A stretch of 42,852 nt of DNA from Chryseobacterium sp. BGARF1 (GCF_001677955.1 NZ_LELA01000016.1:1-42852); one strand, 5' to 3'; positions 25,625-35,420 are shown, counted from the first letter of the stretch. Numbers and translations: made by a program. Notes: generated by a model from the sequence alone, not told the origin.

Positions 25625-25702
25625 TGTCATTCTGACGAAGGAAGAATCTCTTAAATAAATAACGAGATTCTTCACTCCATTTCATTTCGCTCAGAATGAC
25701 AT
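25625..25702. repeat. 78-bp palindromic intergenic repeat (GTCATTCTGA type)
   Basis: GTCATTCTGACGAAGGAAGA and the GAATCTC that follows on the left face GAGATTCTTC and CTCAGAATGACA on the right across an A/T loop. The nested inverted arms form a long hairpin with an asymmetric internal bulge (actccatttcatttcg). This repeat type is widespread between genes in Bacteroidetes. The rest of 25499-25776 shows nothing coding. Confidence 0.75.
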
Positions 25703-25776
25703 TCTAGAAATTAAAAACGCTCGAATTTCTCCGTCCATTAACAAAAGCAAATAACAAGGAATTAATAATAAATTTG

Positions 25777-26331
25777 CTAATCTATATTTCCAAAATATTG
25801 AATCGCACCAACATCTGAAACATACATTTCATCTTCGTTTAAAACATATTCTTTATTCTGAGAATTTTCCAGAAAAGAATGACTGTACAAGGCATAAGAA
25901 GGTTGCTCGGCAAAGTCATTCTTCAGCATTTGATGAGCTTCTACGATGGGTTTTCCGTATAGTTTTCTGAAACTTCCGATGTTGTATTGTGAAAACTTTC
26001 CGTAATGAACAATAAATTTTAATGATAATTCGATGGTGGTATTCAACATTTCGCTTAGTTCCTGAATTTTCATATTGAAAGCCTTTCTCATATTTCTTAG
26101 CATTCCTGAAATCTTTTTATACGAAGGTTGGTTGTCGTAGCGATAAAATAAAATCGCGTCGCCTTCAATTTCCGAAATATCAAAATACTGATTGTTTACA
26201 TCAATCAAAATAGAAAGTAGTTGTTTTACAATATATTCACCGGTATAAAGTTTTGTATTGAACACAAATTCAGTAAATCCACTGAAGTCGGGAATCAAAA
26301 TAATTCCGCTGTTGATGTTTGTATTCTCCAT
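25777..26331 (-). CDS. DUF2652 protein (nucleotide-cyclase-like)
   Basis: This encodes 184 residues. The N-terminus IILIPDFSGFTEFVFNTKLY followed by DVNNQYFDISEIEGDAILFY is the DUF2652 signature, and resembles the metal-binding Asp and EGD loop of class III adenylate/guanylate cyclases (D-x-x-G-F-T and E-G-D-A). The remaining cyclase residues are not evident, so catalysis cannot be claimed. No membrane or signal segment. It lies downstream of the efflux operon on the same strand but is separated from it by a terminator hairpin. Confidence 0.85.
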   Translation of the reverse strand: MENTNINSGIILIPDFSGFTEFVFNTKLYTGEYIVKQLLSILIDVNNQYFDISEIEGDAILFYRYDNQPSYKKISGMLRNMRKAFNMKIQELSEMLNTTIELSLKFIVHYGKFSQYNIGSFRKLYGKPIVEAHQMLKNDFAEQPSYALYSHSFLENSQNKEYVLNEDEMYVSDVGAIQYFGNID

Positions 26332-26345
26332 AATTAGTTGGGTTT

Positions 26346-26379
26346 AAAAACCTGCTACCTCCATAGACGAAGCAGGTTT
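26346..26379 (-). terminator. Terminator of the RND efflux operon
   Basis: AAACCTGCT (26348-26356) pairs with AGCAGGTTT (26371-26379) across a 14-base loop. The minus-strand transcript continues into a TTTTTAAA run. It is ten bases after the outer-membrane gene's stop codon. Confidence 0.8.
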
Positions 26380-26388
26380 CATTTTACT

Positions 26389-27807
26389 TTATTGCCATCC
26401 ACCACCAACAGAGCGATAGAGCGTAGTAATCGCATTCAATCGCTGAGCTTTTAACGAAGCTAAATCGAGCTCTGCCTGTAATTTGTTGGTCTGAGCCAAA
26501 ATCACTTCAATATAAGTCGCTGAATTATATTTAAATAAAACATCAGCTTTATGAACTGCCTCAGTGGATTTTCTCACCAAGCCCTCCACAATTTTCTGTT
26601 GTTCTTCCAGTTTTTGAATTTGAACCAATGCATCAGAAACTTCGCCAACCGCTTTTAAAACCGATTGTTTAAAATTAATTTCAGCCTGCTCAGAAACGAT
26701 TTTCGATTGTTCGAACTGGGTTTTCAATTGTTTTCCATTTAAAACAGGTTGCGCTAAAGTTCCCAATACAGAACCGAAAAGTGAACCCGGAATATTAAAC
26801 CAATTACTTGCTTTAAAAGCATTTAAACCACCTTGAGCCGTGATGTTGAAAGACGGATACATATTCGCTTTTGCAACATTGATTGCGGAAACACTTTTTC
26901 TCACCTCGTATTCTGCGCTTTTGATATCGGGTCTGTAACTCAGCAGTTCGGAAGGAATTCCTGTTGCGATATTATCAGGAGACTGCACATTATTCAGACT
27001 TGCGCTTCTCTCGATTTTATCGGGCATCGAACCTATAAGAATGCTCAACGCATTTTCCTGAATTGCAATCGAACTTTCAATAGCTGGAATTGATTTTAAG
27101 ATCTGGTCTTTCACGATTTCCTGTTGCTGAACCGCCAAAGCTGTTGTCAAACCAACTTCCTGCTGTTTCTCTAAAAACTTCAAAGTGTTATCAGAATAAG
27201 TCAGGTTTGATTTTGTAATTTCAAGCTGAGTATCGAGCATCAACAAATTATAATAGCCCTGAACAACAGTTGCTACCAATTGTGTTTTTACCGCTTTTGC
27301 TGCTTCCTGAGTTTTGAGATAATCTGATAAAGCTTGCTCTTTTCTACCTTTTATTTTACCCCAAATATCCGCTTCCCAAGAAATATTGATGGAAGTGGTA
27401 TAATCCTGCATATACCGACTTCCCATAAATTGTCCCGCCATCATTCCGTTCATACTGTTGTCGGAAGGTCGATTCACACTTGCATTGGCAATTGTTGCGC
27501 TCACCGTCGGAACATTTCCCCATTTACTTTGATTATAAGCTAAAGACGCAAATTCGATTTGTTTCAAAGCAACCTGCAAATCATTATTCTGAGTTATTGC
27601 TTTATCAATTAAGCTCACCAAAACTGGGTCTTTGAAGAAATCTTTATAACTGATTTTAGCAATATTTTCGTTGTTATCGGTTGCGATACTATCATTTCTG
27701 AAAGCTTCAGGCATTTGGATTTCGGGTTGTTCATATTTCTGAACTTTACAGGCGATTGCTGTTCCCGAGATTAATGCGATATATGCTATATTTTTAATTG
27801 AATTCAT
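26389..27807 (-). CDS. RND efflux outer-membrane channel lipoprotein (NodT/OprM type)
   Basis: This encodes 472 residues. The signal MNSIKNIAYIALISGTAIAC gives a lipidated Cys20. Two TolC/OEP repeats follow, each with long helices and the strands of the barrel. Landmarks are FFKDPVLVSLIDKAITQNND, NISWEADIWGKIKGRKEQAL, LLSYRPDIKSAEYEVRKSVS (family signature RPDI..AE), NMYPSFNITAQGG and NKLQAELDLASLKAQRLNAI. It forms the outer-membrane exit duct of the tripartite pump encoded just upstream. It lies 19 bases after the pump gene in the same operon. Confidence 0.94.
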   Translation of the reverse strand: MNSIKNIAYIALISGTAIACKVQKYEQPEIQMPEAFRNDSIATDNNENIAKISYKDFFKDPVLVSLIDKAITQNNDLQVALKQIEFASLAYNQSKWGNVPTVSATIANASVNRPSDNSMNGMMAGQFMGSRYMQDYTTSINISWEADIWGKIKGRKEQALSDYLKTQEAAKAVKTQLVATVVQGYYNLLMLDTQLEITKSNLTYSDNTLKFLEKQQEVGLTTALAVQQQEIVKDQILKSIPAIESSIAIQENALSILIGSMPDKIERSASLNNVQSPDNIATGIPSELLSYRPDIKSAEYEVRKSVSAINVAKANMYPSFNITAQGGLNAFKASNWFNIPGSLFGSVLGTLAQPVLNGKQLKTQFEQSKIVSEQAEINFKQSVLKAVGEVSDALVQIQKLEEQQKIVEGLVRKSTEAVHKADVLFKYNSATYIEVILAQTNKLQAELDLASLKAQRLNAITTLYRSVGGGWQ

Positions 27808-27826
27808 TTTAAAAAAATCATTTGAA

Positions 27827-30800
27827 TTAATATTCCCAATCGGCGTCTGTGATTACTTTTCCATTGATTTTCTCGTGTAAAGCCTGGAAAACCACAAACA
27901 AAACCGGAACTACGAAAACCCCTAAAATGGTTCCGAATAACATCCCCGAAATCGCTGCATAACCAATAGAAAGATTTCCCATTGCAGACGGGCCTACTAC
28001 GAAAATCAAAGGAATTAACCCTGCGATAAACGCCAAAGAAGTCATCAGGATCGGGCGGAAACGGGCTTTTGCGCCTTCCACTGCTGAAGCAATTAAACTT
28101 TTCCCAGCTCTTCTTCTTTGAATGGCAAATTCCACGATTAGAATTCCGTTTTTAGCTAATAGTCCAATCAACATTACCATTGCGATTTGAACATAAATAT
28201 TATTGGATAATTCCGCAAAAGTAATTCCGACAAATACACCAGATAAACCAACCGGAATAGCGATCAATACTGCAAAAGGAAGAATATAACTTTCATATTG
28301 CGCTGATAAAAGGAAGAATACAAACACGATACACAACCCAAAAATCATTACCGATTGCGAGCTAGAATTGGCTTCTTCACGGCTCATACCTTTGTAATCG
28401 TAGGTGTAACCCGGAGGAAGAACCTGTTTTCCGACTTCTTCAATTGCTGCCATTGCCTGACCTGAAGAATATCCCGGAGCTGCCATTACCGTAAGATTTG
28501 ATGAATTAAATAAGTTGAAACGGTCAACCACTTCCGCTCCTGTAACTTGTTTTAAAGTCACCAAAGTATTCACAGGAACCATTTCGCCGGAACTGTTTTT
28601 AACGAAAATTCCGTTTAATGATGCTTTGTCTTGTCTCGTTTCCGGAGTAGATTGTACCAAAACTCTGTAATATTTCCCGAATCTGTTAAAATCTGAAGAC
28701 TGTATACTTCCATAATAACCCTGCATCACGCTTAAAACATCAGAAACACTTACTCCTAATTGTGCGGCTTTCACTTCGTCAACTACCACTTCAAACTGAG
28801 GATAAGAAACATCGAAAGTTGTGTAAGCTAAAGCAACTTCCGGTCTTTGCATCAGCGCTCCCATCATTCCGTAAGAGATATTTCCAAGGTTTTGAAGTTC
28901 GCCGTTAGTTCTATCCTGAAGAACGAGTTCCATTCCGCTGGTGTTACCAAATCCGTCAACGGTTGGCGTATTAATTACCAAGAAATTGGCTCTTTTATCT
29001 TGAGAAAGTGTTCCCTGAACCTGTCCGATAATATCATTGATGCTATTGACCTGTCCTCTTTTTCCTCCTTCTTTTAATTTAACGAAAATCGACGCTGCTG
29101 AAGACGACATCGAACCACTGAAAAGATTCAGTCCGTCCACAGAAATCACTTTGTCAACCGCAGGATTTTTCATTAAAATATCTTCTGTATCAGAAACCAC
29201 TTTTGAAGTTCTGTCTTTTGAAGCGCCTGGAGCCAAATTTGCTGTAACGATAATGAAACTCTGGTCTTCATCGGGAATAAATCCTTTTGGAGTAGTCATC
29301 GACATCCACACAAACAATCCTCCGAAAACCAAAACAATGATTCCTGCAATCCATTTTCTTTTTAATAAGAATAAAACTGCTTTTCCGTATCGGAAAGTCA
29401 ATTTGTTGAAACTTGCATTAAATCCGGCGAAGAAACGCTCTTTGAAGCTCATTTTTTCGTGAGAATCGGCGTGATGTTGTTTTAAAAACAAAGCACACAA
29501 AGCCGGACTCAATGTCAATGCATTAATCGCAGAAATTACAATCGCAATCGCTAAAGTCAAAGCAAACTGCTGATAAAACAACCCTGTAGAACCGCTCATG
29601 AACGCCACAGGAACGAAAACCGCAGACATAATCAAAGTAATCGAAACAATCGCTCCCGTGATTTCGCTCATCGCAGACATTGTTGCTGCTCTTGCGTTGA
29701 GTTTTTTATGTTCCATTTTGGCATGAACAGCTTCCACAACGACAATTGCATCATCCACCACAATTCCTATGGCTAAAACCAAAGCGAAAAGCGTTAAAAT
29801 ATTAATCGAAAATCCGAAAATATTCATAAAGAAAAACGTTCCCACAATCGAAACCGGAACCGCAATTGCCGGAATCAAAGTCGAACGGAAATCCTGTAAG
29901 AAGATATAAACCACTATGAACACAAGGATAAACGCTTCAATCAACGTGTGAATTACCTGGTCAATAGATTGGTCAAGCGCATCTTTTGTTGCATACGGAA
30001 TTTCGTAAGCCATTCCGTCTGGGAAGGATTTTTCAAGTTCTTTCATTCTTTCCTGAAGTGCAATCTGAACTTCATTCGCATTAGAACCCGCCATCTGGAA
30101 AATCGCCATCGTTACAGATGGTTTCTTATTATATTTCGAAGCGACATTATAGCTATATGCACCAAATTCTACTTTCGCAACGTCTTTTAATTTTAAAACA
30201 GAACCGTCGCTCAAAGCTTTAATCGTAATGTTTTCGTATTGTTGAGGCTCGGTAAATTTTCCTTTATAACGAAGAACATATTCCATCACTTCTTTAGTTC
30301 TCTCCCCGAATCTTCCCGGCGCAGCTTCCAAGTTCTGCGACTGAATCGCTCTTGAAACTTCAGCCGGGGTTAGATTATATGAAGTCAGTTTATTCGGGTC
30401 AAGCCAAACCCTCATCGAGTAATCTTTGTTTCCATAAACCATTGCGTCACCAACTCCTTTTACTCTTTTAAGTTCCGGAACGATGTTGATTTTAGCATAA
30501 TTTTCAAGGAAAAGGTCGTCCATTGTCCCGTTTTTACTGGTCAATGAAACCATTGCAATCATACTGTTCTGTCTTTTTACCGTCGTAATTCCCGCCTGAA
30601 CTACTTCGGAAGGGAGCTGATTCGTTACTTGTGCAACACGGTTTTGAACGTTAATCGCCGCTTGGTCTGGGTCGGTTCCTAATTTAAAAATTACTGTAAT
30701 CGATAATGAACCATCATTACTCGCTGTAGAAGTAATGTAATCCATATTTTCTACCCCATTGATGGCGTTTTCCAAAGGTGGCGCAACTGACCTTGCGATG

Positions 30801-30967
30801 GTTTCGGCATTGGCTCCGGGATACGCTGCAGTCACCATTACTGTTGGTGGTGCAATGTCCGGAAATTTTGTAATCGGCAGACTCGTCATACCGACAATCC
30901 CCAAAATTACAAGCAATACGGAGATAACCGTCGCCAGAACGGGTCTTTTTATAATTGTCTTTAACAT
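27827..30967 (-). CDS. RND multidrug efflux pump, inner-membrane subunit (AcrB/HAE1 type)
   Basis: 1046 residues from the ATG at 30965-30967, ten bases after the adaptor stop; an ATG at 31015 would overlap the adaptor by 38 bases. The N-terminus LKTIIKRPVLATVISVLLVI is TM1 of HAE1 pumps. Twelve TM helices are split by two large periplasmic loops. The proton relay motif in TM4 is AIGIVVDDAIVVVEAV (paired aspartates). Also present are GIITTVKRQNS-like porter text, FIPDEDQSFI, and NGILIVEFAIQRRRAGKS after TM10. Length and motifs match AcrB/MexB: drug/proton antiport across the envelope with the adaptor and OprM-type channel. Confidence 0.96.
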   Translation of the reverse strand: MLKTIIKRPVLATVISVLLVILGIVGMTSLPITKFPDIAPPTVMVTAAYPGANAETIARSVAPPLENAINGVENMDYITSTASNDGSLSITVIFKLGTDPDQAAINVQNRVAQVTNQLPSEVVQAGITTVKRQNSMIAMVSLTSKNGTMDDLFLENYAKINIVPELKRVKGVGDAMVYGNKDYSMRVWLDPNKLTSYNLTPAEVSRAIQSQNLEAAPGRFGERTKEVMEYVLRYKGKFTEPQQYENITIKALSDGSVLKLKDVAKVEFGAYSYNVASKYNKKPSVTMAIFQMAGSNANEVQIALQERMKELEKSFPDGMAYEIPYATKDALDQSIDQVIHTLIEAFILVFIVVYIFLQDFRSTLIPAIAVPVSIVGTFFFMNIFGFSINILTLFALVLAIGIVVDDAIVVVEAVHAKMEHKKLNARAATMSAMSEITGAIVSITLIMSAVFVPVAFMSGSTGLFYQQFALTLAIAIVISAINALTLSPALCALFLKQHHADSHEKMSFKERFFAGFNASFNKLTFRYGKAVLFLLKRKWIAGIIVLVFGGLFVWMSMTTPKGFIPDEDQSFIIVTANLAPGASKDRTSKVVSDTEDILMKNPAVDKVISVDGLNLFSGSMSSSAASIFVKLKEGGKRGQVNSINDIIGQVQGTLSQDKRANFLVINTPTVDGFGNTSGMELVLQDRTNGELQNLGNISYGMMGALMQRPEVALAYTTFDVSYPQFEVVVDEVKAAQLGVSVSDVLSVMQGYYGSIQSSDFNRFGKYYRVLVQSTPETRQDKASLNGIFVKNSSGEMVPVNTLVTLKQVTGAEVVDRFNLFNSSNLTVMAAPGYSSGQAMAAIEEVGKQVLPPGYTYDYKGMSREEANSSSQSVMIFGLCIVFVFFLLSAQYESYILPFAVLIAIPVGLSGVFVGITFAELSNNIYVQIAMVMLIGLLAKNGILIVEFAIQRRRAGKSLIASAVEGAKARFRPILMTSLAFIAGLIPLIFVVGPSAMGNLSIGYAAISGMLFGTILGVFVVPVLFVVFQALHEKINGKVITDADWEY

Positions 30968-30977
30968 AATTTTTGTC

Positions 30978-32123
30978 TTACGATTTTTGCTTTTGAGAAT
31001 TTTGCTTTTGAGCAACTACAGGTGTTCCAGGCTGTAATCTGTCGAAACCTGTCACGATGTATTGGTCGCCTGCTTTCAGACCTTTAGAAACAATGAAATT
31101 ATCACCCGCTTTTCCGCTGATTTCGAGAGGCAGCATAACCGCTTTTCCGTCTTTAATCGTGAATACAAAAGTCTTATCCTGAATCGCACGTGTAGAAGCA
31201 ATCGGTAATAAAACAACGTTTGAATAATCCTGTTTCATCAAAATTTTTCCGGTATTTCCGCTTCTCAAAATATTATTTGGATTGTTGAATTTCGCTCTTA
31301 AAGTGATGGCTCCGGTTGTTTTATTAAACTGACCTTCAACGGCATCTATTTTTCCGACTTCAGAAAATTTTTCTCCGCCTGAAAGTAATAGAGAAACTGC
31401 TGGCGTGTTCTTTAAAACCTCATCAATATTGCCTCCCGGATTTTGTTTCTGGAAATTATTAAAATCATTTTCGCTTAAACTGAAATACGTATAAACCTGA
31501 TGAATATCTGACAATAAAGTAATCGCCGCCTGATTGGATGGCGTCAAAAGACTTCCCAAACGGTAATTGAATCTCCCGATATATCCGCTAACCGGAGCTT
31601 TGATGGTAGAGAAATTAAGGTTAATTTTTGCTGATTCGATGGTTGCAGTTGCCTGACTTACCGAACCTCTCGCTGAGTTATAATTTGCCTCCGCTTCTCT
31701 TACCTGAATATCTGAAACCATTTTGTTTTTCAACAATTCCTTTTTTCTTTCCAAATCAATTTTAGAATTGGCAAGACCTGCCTGAGCCGAAATCAAAGTC
31801 GCCTGAGCCGACTTCAACTGCTCACGGAAAATCTGGTCTTCAATTTTAAACAAAGGTTGTCCGGCTCTCACATAATCGCCTTCATCCACAAAAATTTTGC
31901 TTAAATATCCTGTAACCTGTGGTCTGATTTCCACATTGGAAATACCTTCTACAGAAGCAGCGTACTCATTTTCTACGGAAGCATTTCCCTGTTTTACTGT
32001 TTCTACCGGAAGTTGTGGAGCTTGTTGCTGATAAGCCTGCCCCTGATTATCTTTTTTACACCCGACCAAGACCAATAAAGCCACGCCAAGCATAGATGAT
32101 TTCTGAATAGAGAATCTTTGCAT
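30978..32123 (-). CDS. RND efflux periplasmic adaptor (AcrA/MexA type) lipoprotein
   Basis: 381 residues from the ATG at 32121-32123, which puts the lipobox LVLVGC (Cys22) at normal distance; an ATG four codons upstream is possible. Domains: lipoyl halves around an alpha-hairpin (VEIRPQVTGYLSKIFVDEGD and, after the coiled coil, INLNFSTIKAPVSGYIGRFN), a beta-barrel (GAITLRAKFNNPNNILRSGN) and the membrane-proximal domain (STRAIQDKTFVFTIKDGKAV, then VTGFDRLQPGTPV). It bridges pump and outer channel. First gene of the three-gene operon; the 250-base upstream region holds the candidate operators. Confidence 0.95.
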   Translation of the reverse strand: MQRFSIQKSSMLGVALLVLVGCKKDNQGQAYQQQAPQLPVETVKQGNASVENEYAASVEGISNVEIRPQVTGYLSKIFVDEGDYVRAGQPLFKIEDQIFREQLKSAQATLISAQAGLANSKIDLERKKELLKNKMVSDIQVREAEANYNSARGSVSQATATIESAKINLNFSTIKAPVSGYIGRFNYRLGSLLTPSNQAAITLLSDIHQVYTYFSLSENDFNNFQKQNPGGNIDEVLKNTPAVSLLLSGGEKFSEVGKIDAVEGQFNKTTGAITLRAKFNNPNNILRSGNTGKILMKQDYSNVVLLPIASTRAIQDKTFVFTIKDGKAVMLPLEISGKAGDNFIVSKGLKAGDQYIVTGFDRLQPGTPVVAQKQNSQKQKS

Positions 32124-32195
32124 AACAATTTTCAATTAAATTTTCAGTGCAAAATTCGTCCAAAAAAAAGCGAAGGAAGATATTCAAAAAACGAC

Positions 32196-32217
32196 TTAAT
32201 TTGTCAAAAAGACATCT
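32196..32217. promoter_or_regulatory. Candidate AraC operator, copy 1
   Basis: A 22-bp site starting TTAATTTGTC and ending AAAAAGACATCT, matching 19 of 22 positions of the copy at 32341. It contains the inverted repeat TGTC-AAAAA-GACA. It lies 73 bases upstream of the adaptor start codon, where a regulator of the efflux operon would be expected to bind. Confidence 0.5.
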
Positions 32218-32340
32218 ACAATTTATTTTCTTAAAACAAAATTTTTAAGAATAAAATTTTAGCAATAGTTATCTTTAATATGAGTAATAGATAAAATAGA
32301 GCGCTCATAATCAGACAGTAAGTTAATGAAAGAAATGGTA

Positions 32341-32362
32341 TTAATTTTCCGAAAAGACATCT
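32341..32362. promoter_or_regulatory. Candidate AraC operator, copy 2
   Basis: This is a direct repeat of the 32196 site (starts TTAATTTTCC, ends GAAAAGACATCT), 145 bases away and only 13 bases after the AraC stop codon. The shared ends and variable centre resemble paired half-sites of an AraC-family protein. Confidence 0.45.
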
Positions 32363-32375
32363 TAAAAATTAAACC

Positions 32376-33293
32376 TTAATATAAATCACTTCCTTTATAT
32401 TCTAACGGAGATTTTCCAACGTGTTTTTTAAAAAATTTACTGAAAGAAGCCTGGTCAGAAAATTTCAATTGTGAAGCAACTTCATTGACATTGGAATTAG
32501 AATTCCGAAGCAACATTCTCGCTTCTACAGCTAAAACCTGATGAATAATATCTCTGGGAGATTTATACATCGTTTTATTGATGACTTTTGTTAAATATTT
32601 TCGGCTGATAAAAAGCTGATCAGCATAAAATTGCACATTATGCTGTTCTTTGAAATGTTCGCGGACAAGAATGAAAAAGCTCGTCGTAATATCATCTTCG
32701 CGATAAGTAACAGGCTTTTGTCTGTCGATTTTTTTAAAATAATTGTCGATCTCGTAAATGACCAGAGAAAAGTGATGCCAAATCATTTCATTGAAATAAT
32801 AATTCTCTTTTTCTGTGTCGTTTAAAACCTTTAATTCATCCAGATGAAAGTTTAATCTTCGATATACATCCTGTTCGTTTCGAATAACATGGATTGGATC
32901 CGAAGAAAGACTTTTCAGAACATCGTTTGATTTATAATTGAAACCAGCTTCTGAAATAAAATTGTGAGAAAAGAAAATATATTTTGCCTTATAATCATCC
33001 GAAACCTTCTCAATACACACGGTTTCTGAAATAGGAGAAAAGATGATATCTCCTTTTTTCGCTTCGTAACTGGTATTTTCTAATCTAAAACCAATGTTTC
33101 CTTTTTGAATCAAAAAAATAGCAAAATAATCTGAGCGGAAAGGCTTATTAAGTTCTACCGCGTGATTTACAGTCTCGATTTCCATGACCACGAATTCTTT
33201 TATTCGTAAATCGAATTCTACCTCCTGAAGAAGCTCCTCAAAGGTGAAAAGCGAGATAAAATTTTTTGATCCAGAATTTGATTTTCGTTGCAT
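32376..33293 (-). CDS. AraC-family regulator next to the efflux operon
   Basis: This encodes 305 residues. The N-terminal cupin-like sensor includes FRSDYFAIFLIQKGNIGFRL and the Y-E-A-KKGDIIFSP strand. The C-terminal AraC domain holds FYADQLFISRKYLTKVINKT (first HTH) and VNEVASQLKFSDQASFSKFF with the closing HVGKSPLEYK (second HTH). It is encoded on the same strand immediately upstream of the adaptor-pump-channel genes, 252 bases away, with a repeated 22-bp site in the gap. It is therefore the likely activator or repressor of the pump (inference from position). Confidence 0.92.
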   Translation of the reverse strand: MQRKSNSGSKNFISLFTFEELLQEVEFDLRIKEFVVMEIETVNHAVELNKPFRSDYFAIFLIQKGNIGFRLENTSYEAKKGDIIFSPISETVCIEKVSDDYKAKYIFFSHNFISEAGFNYKSNDVLKSLSSDPIHVIRNEQDVYRRLNFHLDELKVLNDTEKENYYFNEMIWHHFSLVIYEIDNYFKKIDRQKPVTYREDDITTSFFILVREHFKEQHNVQFYADQLFISRKYLTKVINKTMYKSPRDIIHQVLAVEARMLLRNSNSNVNEVASQLKFSDQASFSKFFKKHVGKSPLEYKGSDLY

Positions 33294-33338
33294 GTAGAAG
33301 AAATTTCAGCAAAATTAACGATTAAAATTTTCTATTTT

Positions 33339-34394
33339 TCATAAGTTTAATTGAAAACCAGAATCATAGTTTTTAAGCTTATTTAAAAACACCGGAATAT
33401 CTTTCACCAATTGATGGCTGTGAAAAACACCTTTTGGAAGATTTTCATTAAGAATTAAAATTGCAATTTCTGCAGCAACGGATGCTGTAATTCTACCTTC
33501 ATTATTTCCTGTAACGCTTACCCCTTTTGAGTTTCCATTTTTGTTTTTACCTATGACTTTTACTCCGAAAACATCTGTTCCCATCGGAAAATTTTTAAAA
33601 CTCTGAATTGCAAGATCCTGAACTTTTTTATTTCTAAAAAGTCTGGTAATCCCTAATTTTCTGAGAAATGCTGTAAGCTCTGTAAACCATTCTACATCAA
33701 AAGCCATTCTGGTCTGCACTTTCGGAACATCCAAAGTATTGAGCAAAACGTGTTGATCTGAAAAATTAAAAAGATAAAAATTTCTGCTTCCTGAAAGATT
33801 GGTTTTCAGAGGCTGGGTAAAACTTTTTAGGGTTTTCTCCTCATCATGTATTTTCAGTGTATAATTGGAATCTACATTATCAAATGTCCATCGATAGGCA
33901 TGATCACCATGTTTTTCACCTAAACCTAAAAGAACAAATATATCAATTGATTCTACATTTTGCATTTGGGAAACGACATATTGTGCTAAAAGATTGGTAA
34001 TTCCGGGAGCTAAGCCTACACTTAAAACTACCGTTGAATTATTTTGCTCTGCTAAACAATGCAACTTTTCAATTTCCTGTAAATTCTGGTAATCTGCGGA
34101 AATATCAATGTATGAAATTCCTTTTGAAATACAATACTCAACAAAATCAGTATTCTGTTGATCTAAACACATAATAACCAACTCTACTTCATTTAAAACT
34201 GAAAAATCTTTCAAATTATTGATATCCAACTGCTGTGGAATAACTTTATTTTGAAACTCCTCAGCTTTTGCCTGAGCTTTCGAAAAACTTCTCCCTGCAA
34301 TAATAACCTGATGCGGATACATTTTCATTAAACATTCTGCAATAAAGCTTCCCACTACACCGTAACCGCCAACAATTAATATTTTCCCTTTCAT
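33339..34394 (-). CDS. Saccharopine dehydrogenase-like NAD(P)-binding oxidoreductase
   Basis: 351 residues from the ATG at 34392-34394; a start ten codons earlier would add MKDICKIFKI, which is not part of the fold. The N-terminal Rossmann domain begins GKILIVGGYGVVGSFIAECL (G-x-G-x-x-G) and carries the basic HQVIIAGRSFSKAQ second strand, favouring NADP. FVEYCISKGISYIDISADYQ and VVLSVGLAPGITNLLAQYVV match the PF03435 saccharopine-dehydrogenase family. The C-terminal part (GMEGVFG-like NPMGTDVFGVKVIG, then VTGNNEGRITASVAAEIA) is also typical. Substrate not determinable. No partner; it may act on a lysine-like or lipid substrate. Confidence 0.85.
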   Translation of the reverse strand: MKGKILIVGGYGVVGSFIAECLMKMYPHQVIIAGRSFSKAQAKAEEFQNKVIPQQLDINNLKDFSVLNEVELVIMCLDQQNTDFVEYCISKGISYIDISADYQNLQEIEKLHCLAEQNNSTVVLSVGLAPGITNLLAQYVVSQMQNVESIDIFVLLGLGEKHGDHAYRWTFDNVDSNYTLKIHDEEKTLKSFTQPLKTNLSGSRNFYLFNFSDQHVLLNTLDVPKVQTRMAFDVEWFTELTAFLRKLGITRLFRNKKVQDLAIQSFKNFPMGTDVFGVKVIGKNKNGNSKGVSVTGNNEGRITASVAAEIAILILNENLPKGVFHSHQLVKDIPVFLNKLKNYDSGFQLNL

Positions 34395-34484
34395 AATTTT
34401 GAATATTTTACAAATATCCTTCATTGATGAAAAATGCTGTTACAGAATTAAGGATGGATGTTGTGGAATTAAGGAAAGTTTAAA

Positions 34485-35231
34485 TTAAACTTCGATAATT
34501 AATTCTTTATCGTAGCCATTATACTTTTCAGTAATATAACCGTGCGGATTGCAGATAATTTCTGTTTCTCCTATTTTATATCTCGAAGGAGTATGAATAT
34601 GACCGTGAACCCAGTAAAGAGGTTGATATTCTGAAATAAAATCTTCAAGATTCGAAGCATAAGCCGAAGTCACCGGATCTTTCTTAAAATGCTCAGGAAC
34701 CGATTGTAAACTTGGAGCGTGATGCGTAACCACAATGTTTTTTAATCCTTGTGAATTTTCCAGACATTCTTTGAGCCATTGTCTTGAAAACTGATGAATC
34801 TTAAAGGTATCAATACTTCGCATTTTTGAATAAGAAGGATCTCTTCTGATCATTTTATAATCATTCATTTGAGTCTGACAAAGGCTTCCATAAGCCATCG
34901 GACTTCCAAATAACGAAAAATCTGTCCACAAAGTAGCACCGTGAAATCTAATATTTTCAATGTCAACGTAAGAATCTTCCAATACCTTTACATTGGAGTT
35001 TTTTGAGGCTTCTTTTATTTTATTTAAAGTTTTCGGGTAAGCACCTTTGTAATATTCATGATTTCCTAACACATAAATCACCGGTTTATCAGGAATTTTA
35101 GTTTTGATCCACTCAATTCCTTTTGTCCCTAAATTAATGTCTCCCGCCAATACAACAACATCTGCTCTATCAAAAGATAAATCAGATAGTCCGAATTCCT
35201 GATGCAAATCGCTGATGATCTGAATTTTCAT
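34485..35231 (-). CDS. Calcineurin-like metallophosphoesterase
   Basis: This encodes 248 residues. The five metal-ligand motifs are all present: DLH (Asp8, His10), GD (Gly30-Asp31), GNHE (56-59), THHAPS near 169-174 and GHIHTPS near 210. No signal peptide, so cytoplasmic. Members hydrolyse phosphomonoesters or diesters with a dinuclear Mn/Fe site. The substrate is not determinable, and the neighbours give no hint: it is transcribed divergently from the met transporter operon. Confidence 0.92.
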   Translation of the reverse strand: MKIQIISDLHQEFGLSDLSFDRADVVVLAGDINLGTKGIEWIKTKIPDKPVIYVLGNHEYYKGAYPKTLNKIKEASKNSNVKVLEDSYVDIENIRFHGATLWTDFSLFGSPMAYGSLCQTQMNDYKMIRRDPSYSKMRSIDTFKIHQFSRQWLKECLENSQGLKNIVVTHHAPSLQSVPEHFKKDPVTSAYASNLEDFISEYQPLYWVHGHIHTPSRYKIGETEIICNPHGYITEKYNGYDKELIIEV

Positions 35232-35391
35232 GAGGGCTAAAATAAGATTATTCTAAGAATTAAAACATTTTTCAATCTAACCAAATTAAAACACAAAAAT
35301 AAAACACTGATTTACAATCACTTAAACACATATTTAAAATTAAAATTTAAAAAAGTCTATTACTTTAGTGGACTAATAAAAATATATGTTT

Positions 35392-35399
35392 TATATTTG
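35392..35399 (+). promoter_or_regulatory. -7 element (TATATTTG) of the met transporter leader
   Basis: Exact TAnnTTTG match; no good TTG is seen at -33. Transcription from near 35404 would give a leader of about 200 bases before metN, covering the Met/Cys-rich ORF and the terminator. Confidence 0.7.
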
Positions 35400-35420
35400 C
35401 AATCGTATTCAAGTTAGGAA

